Source of the DNA: Acutalibacter sp.
Lineage (GTDB): Bacteria > Bacillota > Clostridia > Oscillospirales > Acutalibacteraceae
Assembly (NCBI GenBank): GCA_022511515.1
Contig: JAFLRP010000129.1
Span: 1-64,000, forward strand
Length of the DNA stretch: 64,000 bases
Direction: 5' to 3'
The translations under genes were made by a program, and so were the position numbers. Each line of letters opens with the position of its first letter. Position 1 is the first letter of the stretch. Below are positions 59,486 through 64,000 of the stretch, one piece after another. Under the pieces are notes generated by a model that saw only the letters and a program-made list of their open reading frames with translations, was not told the origin of the DNA and did no database searches.

Positions 59486-60019
59486 TCATTTTTCCCCACC
59501 GAAGGAATTGAACCAGGCCCGCTCCGCAAAGGGCTTTTTCTTTACCGCAACAGGAGCGGATTCCGCAGTCCCGATGGGCAGAAAGCAGATGAGCTCGTAT
59601 TCCTCAGGGACGTTCAAAATCTCTGCCATTTGCCGGCCGATTTGGTCCTCGTCCGTGATGTGCCCCTCATACCAGCAGCTTTGATAACCCAACGCGAAAG
59701 CGGCCAGCAGCATGTTCTCGATGGCGGCGGAATAGTCCTGCACGGCAAAGCACCTGTCCCGGTAGGCGATAATCTGCCGGGTCAGCACGCAAATGGCGGC
59801 AGGAGCAGTCTCCCCCACCGGGGGATCGATGACGCTGTGCAGTTTTTGGAGCACCGCAGGGTTGTCCACCGCGATCAGGCTGACGGTCTGCTTGTTGCAG
59901 CCGGAGGGCGCGGCCAGCCCGGCCTCCATGATTTTCACAAGGTCCTCTCTGGGCACGGGATCGGGCCGATACTTCCCCCGATAGCTGTGTCTGTTCAAAA
60001 TCGCTTCCAGGACGTTCAT
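59486..60019 (-). CDS. Nitroreductase-family flavoprotein
   Basis: A 177-residue protein from ATG 60019 (MNVLEAILNRHSYRGKYRPD), behind GGAGGAG. HSYRGKY and APSGCNKQTVSLIAVDNP are the FMN-binding signatures; ENMLLAAFALGYQSCWY is the second half. It reduces quinones, nitro compounds or flavins with NAD(P)H; substrate unknown. Divergent from a redoxin gene with a shared, symmetric promoter region. Confidence 0.88.
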   Translation of the reverse strand: MNVLEAILNRHSYRGKYRPDPVPREDLVKIMEAGLAAPSGCNKQTVSLIAVDNPAVLQKLHSVIDPPVGETAPAAICVLTRQIIAYRDRCFAVQDYSAAIENMLLAAFALGYQSCWYEGHITDEDQIGRQMAEILNVPEEYELICFLPIGTAESAPVAVKKKPFAERAWFNSFGGEK

Positions 60020-60063
60020 GCAATTTCTCTCCTCCCGTTTTCTCAGGGCACTTTTCACAGAAA

Positions 60064-60109
60064 AGTATACCACAATTTCCTTGTCCTGTCACTGCCAACG
60101 TGGTATACT
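60064..60109. promoter_or_regulatory. Mirror-symmetric divergent promoter, nitroreductase and redoxin
   Basis: AGTATACCAC (60064-60073) and GTGGTATACT (60100-60109) form a perfect 10-bp inverted repeat, 26 bases apart. Each arm contains a -10: TATACT on the minus strand (60069-60064, with GTGACA as -35, 17-bp spacer) and TATACT on the plus strand (60104-60109, with TTGTCC at 60081-60086, 17-bp spacer). Confidence 0.65.
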
Positions 60110-60147
60110 GAAATGAAACAAATGAAATGATTGAGAGGATTTTGCAC

Positions 60148-60690
60148 ATGGAAAAAGCCATTGATTTTCGTTTCAACACCCCCACGGAGACCGGCCTGCT
60201 GCTGTCGGCGGAGGTCAAAAAGGCAAAGTACACCTACCTGATTTTTCTCCGCTACTACGGCTGCACCAGTTGTCAGGTGGACCTGATGGACCTGTCCGCT
60301 GCGTATGACAAATTCGTCGAAAAGGACGCCCAGATTTTCGTAGTGCTGCAGAGCAAGCCGGAAATTTTGGCTCAGGGAATCGAGACCCAGGGCATTCCCT
60401 TCAAGCTCATCAGCGACCCGGAGCAGAAGCTCTACCCCCTCTACGACGTGCAGGCGGTGGACGGCTATGAAGCCATGCAGGCGGGCATAACGCCGGAAGC
60501 CGGCCAAAAGTTTGCCGCAAAGATGGAGCGGGGCGCCGCCGCTGGCCTTTCTCACGGCGAGTACGAGGGCAACGAGTACCAGCTCCCCGGCTATTTCCTC
60601 ATTGACGCAGATATGAACCTCTTAAAATCTCACCGCGCCAAAAACATGGCGGATATGCCCGTGGGCGCGGAATATTTGGAATTGCTTTAA
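60148..60690 (+). CDS. Redoxin / AhpC-TSA-like thioredoxin-fold protein
   Basis: A 180-residue protein from ATG 60148 (MEKAIDFRFNTP), 8 bases after GAGAGGA; the earlier ATG 60127 lacks a site. LIFLRYYGCTSCQVDLMDLS holds a CxxC at the start of helix alpha-1, as in redoxins; FVVLQSKPEIL and ISDPEQKLYPLYDV match the peroxiredoxin-like body, and GYFLIDADMNLL the end. It probably reduces disulfides or peroxides. The nitroreductase partner and shared promoter suggest joint stress control. Confidence 0.82.
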   Translation: MEKAIDFRFNTPTETGLLLSAEVKKAKYTYLIFLRYYGCTSCQVDLMDLSAAYDKFVEKDAQIFVVLQSKPEILAQGIETQGIPFKLISDPEQKLYPLYDVQAVDGYEAMQAGITPEAGQKFAAKMERGAAAGLSHGEYEGNEYQLPGYFLIDADMNLLKSHRAKNMADMPVGAEYLELL

Positions 60691-60761
60691 CGAAATCTGT
60701 ACAAAATTCCCTCCCTGTGTTAGAATGCTCTTTAAGGCAACGGGGAGGGAAATCTTTTTTA

Positions 60762-60928
60762 CATCACGGGAGGTTAAAGATTGAAAACTTGTTTTCAATC
60801 TTCCGGTTTTGCAACCTTTGCGTGCCACAGGAGTTCGTCTAGCGACGACCTCCGTGATGGCAGCAATTTCGCTTTGCGAAACCGGTCGCAATTCCCAAAG
60901 AAAGGAGGGCTTTCGCTTAAGCGAAAGC
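60762..60928 (+). repeat. Structured leader element, copy B (before the GH-like gene)
   Basis: Closing helix CATCACGG-G-AGGT (60762-60774) with ACCTCCGTGATG (60848-60859); perfect 12-bp hairpin AAGATTGAAAAC-TT-GTTTTCAATCTT (60777-60802); CCGGTTTTGC (60803-60812); GGCAGCAATTT; hairpin TTTCGC-TTT-GCGAAA (60867-60881); CGCAATTCCCA; ribosome site AAAGGAGG (60901-60908); terminal hairpin GCTTTCGCTTAAGCGAAAGC (60909-60928). CCGGTTTTGC can instead pair with GCGAAACCGG (60876-60885) and so break the second hairpin. Same order and orientation to the gene as copy A. Confidence 0.82.
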
Positions 60929-60935
60929 AAAAAAA

Positions 60936-62699
60936 ATGGAAAAGTATCGGAATTTCAGGCTCTGCGGGTACGTTTACGCCTATTATTTGGACAAGACCAC
61001 GCCGGAACAAATGCAGAAAGACATTGAGTTTGCCAAGTATTACACCGGCATGGACAAGGTGTATCTGGAGACCCACCGGGCGCTGGTGGACATTCCCAAG
61101 GAGAAAATGCTGGCCGCCAAAAAGCTGTTTGAGGACAACGGCTTTGAAGTTTCCGGCGGTATCACCACAACGGTGAAGGTGGGTGACAACCCCAAGCCTG
61201 CCATCTTTGACTGCTTCTGCTTTTCCGACCCCGCCCACCGGGAGCGGTTTTTCCAGATCGTTCGGGACACTGCCGAGATGTTCGACGAAATCATTTTAGA
61301 CGACTACTTCTTCTCCTCCTGCCGGTGCAATCTGTGTATCGAGCAAAAGGGCGGCCGCTCTTGGGAGGAATTCAAGTTAGCACAGTTTGCGGAAGTCTCC
61401 CGGGAGGCCGTGGCGCTGGCAAAGAGCGTCAACCCCAACTGCAATTTCATCATCAAATATCCCAACTGGTACGAGAGTTACCAGACCACCGGCTACAACC
61501 CCGGCGTGCAGAAAGATATTTTCGACATGATCTACACCGGCACGGAATCCCGGAACAGCAATTTCAATCACCAGCATCTCCAGCGGTACATGAGCTACAG
61601 CCTCATGCGCTATCTGGAAAACGTGGCCCCCGGGCGCAACGGCGGCGGCTGGATCGATCTGGGCGGCGTGTCTGCCGACAAGAACATGTGGCTGGAACAG
61701 GCCAATCTCACCTTGTTTGCCGGGGCAAAGGAACTGATGCTCTTTAACTTTGAGTCCGTCACCCGGGGCGACAGTCTGCCCCCTCTGGGCACAGATTTGC
61801 GCCGGGTGGACGCGCTCTTGGACAAAGTGGGGATGCCTACCGGCGTCAGTGCCTACGAGCCCCACGATTCCGACGGCGAGGACCAGCTCATCACCTACAT
61901 CGGCATGTGCGGCATCCCCTTTGAGATGAAGCCGGAATTCGATTTTGACGCGGAAGTGCTGTTCTTAGCCGAAAATGCCGCCCATGACCCGCAGGTGGTG
62001 GAAAAGCTCAAGAAATACGTGGCAAACGGCGGCCGCGCGGTGATTACCAGCGGGTTCTTGAAAGCCACTTGGGACCGGGGCATCCGGGACATGACCAGTC
62101 TCATTCCCACAGGCCGCAGAGTTTCCGGCACCAAGTACCAGATCGACTATCTCAACATTTACGACGGGAGCATTCATGAAGCGGAAGAGCCCGCCACCTT
62201 TGAGGTATTCACCGCGAAAAACAACGCCACCTGGAATGATGTGCTCCTGCACGTCAACGATTTCTGCACTCCGGTTTTGACCCAGGATTTCTACGGCGAC
62301 GGCCTCCTGAACACCCTGATCGTCCCCGACAATTTCGGAGACCTCTACCGCATTCCCGGCGGAATTTGGGCGTTCATTTCCAAGGTCTTTACCCGGGGGC
62401 GCAAGCTGTTTTTGGGCACGAAGCCGAAGGCCAATCTCTTTACCTACGACAACGGCGTGTTCGCGGTGTACAACTACCACTCCTACAATTCACCGATAGA
62501 GCTGACGCTTCTCGACGACAACTACATTGGCTTTGAGGACTTGGAAACCGGCGCGCGCACCACAGAGCCTCACCATGTGAATCCCCTGCCCCGCCGGATG
62601 GGAGATTCCGCCACCTTCCGTCCCGAGCCGCTGGAGCGGGTCTTCCGCCTGCAGATCGCGCCGGGCGAATTTAAATTCTACAAGCTGATCAAAAAGTGA
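60936..62699 (+). CDS. Putative glycoside hydrolase-like protein (TIM barrel + GATase-like domain)
   Basis: A 587-residue protein with no signal peptide. Residues 1-~310 look like a (beta/alpha)8 barrel (YVYAYYLDKTTPEQ, EIILDDYFFSSCRCNLC, IIKYPNWYESYQTTGY); the paired DD and the C-x-C-x2-C cluster are notable. Residues ~345-440 resemble the glutamine-amidotransferase-like middle domain of GH42-type enzymes (LFLAENAAHDPQVVEKLKKY, GGRAVITSGFL), and ~490-587 a beta-sandwich. I do not recognise the CAZy family. The GGAGG is 27 bases from the ATG with a 20-base hairpin between; looped out, spacing is 7. It precedes a GH5 gene by 26 bases, so both likely act on one glycan. Confidence 0.62.
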   Translation: MEKYRNFRLCGYVYAYYLDKTTPEQMQKDIEFAKYYTGMDKVYLETHRALVDIPKEKMLAAKKLFEDNGFEVSGGITTTVKVGDNPKPAIFDCFCFSDPAHRERFFQIVRDTAEMFDEIILDDYFFSSCRCNLCIEQKGGRSWEEFKLAQFAEVSREAVALAKSVNPNCNFIIKYPNWYESYQTTGYNPGVQKDIFDMIYTGTESRNSNFNHQHLQRYMSYSLMRYLENVAPGRNGGGWIDLGGVSADKNMWLEQANLTLFAGAKELMLFNFESVTRGDSLPPLGTDLRRVDALLDKVGMPTGVSAYEPHDSDGEDQLITYIGMCGIPFEMKPEFDFDAEVLFLAENAAHDPQVVEKLKKYVANGGRAVITSGFLKATWDRGIRDMTSLIPTGRRVSGTKYQIDYLNIYDGSIHEAEEPATFEVFTAKNNATWNDVLLHVNDFCTPVLTQDFYGDGLLNTLIVPDNFGDLYRIPGGIWAFISKVFTRGRKLFLGTKPKANLFTYDNGVFAVYNYHSYNSPIELTLLDDNYIGFEDLETGARTTEPHHVNPLPRRMGDSATFRPEPLERVFRLQIAPGEFKFYKLIKK

Positions 62700-62725
62700 T
62701 AAGAATCTTGAGAGGAGAGAACACC

Positions 62726-64000
62726 ATGCGAGAGGTATTTTCCAAAGACAGAGTGACCGGATTCCTCCACGCCGATGGTCAGAAAATGGTCAACGGCAAG
62801 GGAGAGCAGGTCATTTTACGGGGTTGGGGTATGGGCAACTGGGACAATCCCGAGGGCTTCATGATCGGCGCGGCTGATGACTTTAATCTGTCCTTTGGCC
62901 ACGCGCCCATGGGCAGGATCGACCGAGGCCGGGCTTTAGAGCAGATCGTGCGGGAGACCTGCGGCAGCAAATATCTGGAGACCTTCTGGGACCGCTGGCA
63001 CCAGGCCTGGCTGAACGAGGGCGATATCAAGCTGCTGGCGGAGAGGGGGTACAATTCCGTGCGGCTGCCCATCCGCGCCTGCTCCTTCCTCAAAGAGGAA
63101 CCGGGCATCCAGTGGAATGAGGAGAGCTTTGCCATGCTCACTGATGTGCTGGATTGGTGCGAGAAATATCAGATTTATGCCATCATCGATGTGCATGCTG
63201 CCACGGCAGGACAATCCTGTCTGCCCTGCGACGACGGCGTGGACAACGCACCCCATCTTTTCATCGACGATGAAGCCATGGAGCGCATGTACATCTTGAT
63301 GGAGGAATTTGCCCGGCGGTACAAGGACCGTTGGATCGTGGGCGGCTACGACTGTATCAACGAGCCCTTGTCGGTGACGCCCCGCATGTTCAAGCTTCTG
63401 CCCAAATTAAAGGAATTCTACGCCGAGATGGTCCGCCGGTTCCGGGCGATCGACAAAAATCACATGTTCCTCTTGAACGGCACCCAGTTCTCCTCCCGGA
63501 TGGACGTGTTCGACCGGGAGTACGACCCCGAGTGTCATAACTGGGCCATCGCCATTCACGCCTACGCCATGGTCAGCCCCGAGCCCGCCGCTTTCTCCGA
63601 CGCTTTCAGAAAGTGCGAGGAGTGGAATGTTCCCCTGTGGCTGGGCGAGACGGGAACCTCTTTGGAATACGCTTGGCAGACCACGGTTTACGAAATGTTC
63701 CGGGAACGGGGCGCGGGATACAATTTGTGGAGCTTCAAGACCTGCGGTGATACGGGAGCCGCCAAGGTGCTGAAATTCGACCCGCCCGCCGGCTGGCAGC
63801 GCATTGTGGACTACGCCCTGAAGGGCGGAGCCAAACCCTCCTATGAGGAAGCCCAGAAAATCTTCGACGCTTATCTGGAAGCGGCAAAGTGCGAAAACTG
63901 CACGGAGGACGCCAGCTATCATCCCTATCTGCTGCGGGAGGGGGATTTTGAAATTCCCGCTGTCGGGTACAACGACCTGCCCGCCGACAGCCACCTTGGA
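62726..64000 (+). CDS. GH5-family glycoside hydrolase, N-terminal 425 residues (cut by window end)
   Basis: The frame starts at ATG 62726, after GAGAGGAGAG, and is open to the last base. Residues ~25-330 form a GH5 barrel: VILRGWGMGNW, GYNSVRLPIRAC, YAIIDVHAATAGQS, the acid/base Glu in GYDCINEPLS, AIHAYAM and the nucleophile Glu in WLGETGTSLEY. GH5 enzymes cut beta-linked glucans, mannans and related chains; the subfamily is not evident. No signal peptide, so probably intracellular with the upstream GH-like gene. Because the frame meets the window edge, the C-terminus is unknown. Confidence 0.9.
   Translation, partial: MREVFSKDRVTGFLHADGQKMVNGKGEQVILRGWGMGNWDNPEGFMIGAADDFNLSFGHAPMGRIDRGRALEQIVRETCGSKYLETFWDRWHQAWLNEGDIKLLAERGYNSVRLPIRACSFLKEEPGIQWNEESFAMLTDVLDWCEKYQIYAIIDVHAATAGQSCLPCDDGVDNAPHLFIDDEAMERMYILMEEFARRYKDRWIVGGYDCINEPLSVTPRMFKLLPKLKEFYAEMVRRFRAIDKNHMFLLNGTQFSSRMDVFDREYDPECHNWAIAIHAYAMVSPEPAAFSDAFRKCEEWNVPLWLGETGTSLEYAWQTTVYEMFRERGAGYNLWSFKTCGDTGAAKVLKFDPPAGWQRIVDYALKGGAKPSYEEAQKIFDAYLEAAKCENCTEDASYHPYLLREGDFEIPAVGYNDLPADSHLG

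Noticed and set aside
1-64000. CRISPR array, prophage or integrative element
   Set aside because: No regularly spaced repeats, cas, integrase, terminase or conjugation genes; the gene order reads as housekeeping chromosome.

Overview
This 64 kb window looks like ordinary chromosome from a Gram-positive, anaerobe-type Bacillota, most likely a Clostridia gut lineage (Oscillospirales or Ruminococcaceae-like). Pointers are two T-box leaders, strong AGGAGG ribosome-binding sites, a Bacillus-type LexA box, a PhoP-type box, type III glutamine synthetase, an RNase M5-like Toprim/DUF4093 protein, the rSAM/TIGR03915 DNA-repair pair and an IspDF fusion. By eye the base composition is GC-rich (mid to high 50s percent), with a few AT-richer genes. 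I see no rRNA, tRNA, CRISPR array, transposase, integrase or phage gene.

Layout. 1-7 kb: 3' end of glnN, then a minus-strand group with a solute-binding lipoprotein, a transglutaminase-like protein, CutC and a GH29 alpha-L-fucosidase. 7-16 kb: metY behind a consensus promoter with a perfect operator; a T-box-controlled XRE-cupin-acyl-CoA ligase fusion; a MerR regulator; an NCS2 purine permease; an xth-sir2-Cys-rich operon; a cyclophilin. 16-20 kb: a LexA-box promoter in front of dinB, ridA, a radical-SAM DNA repair protein and its TIGR03915 partner. 20-28.5 kb: a nucleotidyltransferase-like gene, rsgA, a BlaI / M56 peptidase / His-rich lipoprotein operon, mrp, an S66 peptidase, ispDF and a YetF-like protein. 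28.5-33 kb: Na/Pi transporter, histidine kinase and response regulator with a Pho-type box. 33-39 kb: a cytidylate-kinase-like gene facing a minus-strand run of PRTase, comEC, holA, an RNase M5-like gene and a GNAT. 39-45 kb: T-box, M42 peptidase, alaS and HIT operon; divergent MATE pump. 45-60 kb: murE-murF, a methyltransferase, ilvB and ilvN split by a structured insert, a P-loop kinase-like gene, rimI-tsaD, a low-Mr phosphatase, dusB-polA, a YfbR-like HD protein, an alkyltransferase-like protein and a nitroreductase. 60-64 kb: a redoxin, an unassigned glycoside-hydrolase-like gene and the start of a GH5 gene.

The most notable signal is not a protein. Two ~150-170 nt leader elements, one before ispDF (27621-27770, minus) and one before the glycoside-hydrolase-like gene (60762-60928, plus), share the same order of hairpins and the same orientation to the gene. 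They show compensatory base changes and a mutually exclusive pairing, and in both the Shine-Dalgarno sequence lies just before a terminal hairpin. This looks like an undescribed structured RNA or mobile leader. Other points worth checking are the SOS-controlled repair operon, the metal-ligand-rich BlaI/M56/lipoprotein operon, the T-box ligase fusion, a mirror-symmetric divergent promoter and a 43-nt dispersed repeat. All statements come from reading the sequence; no database search was run.
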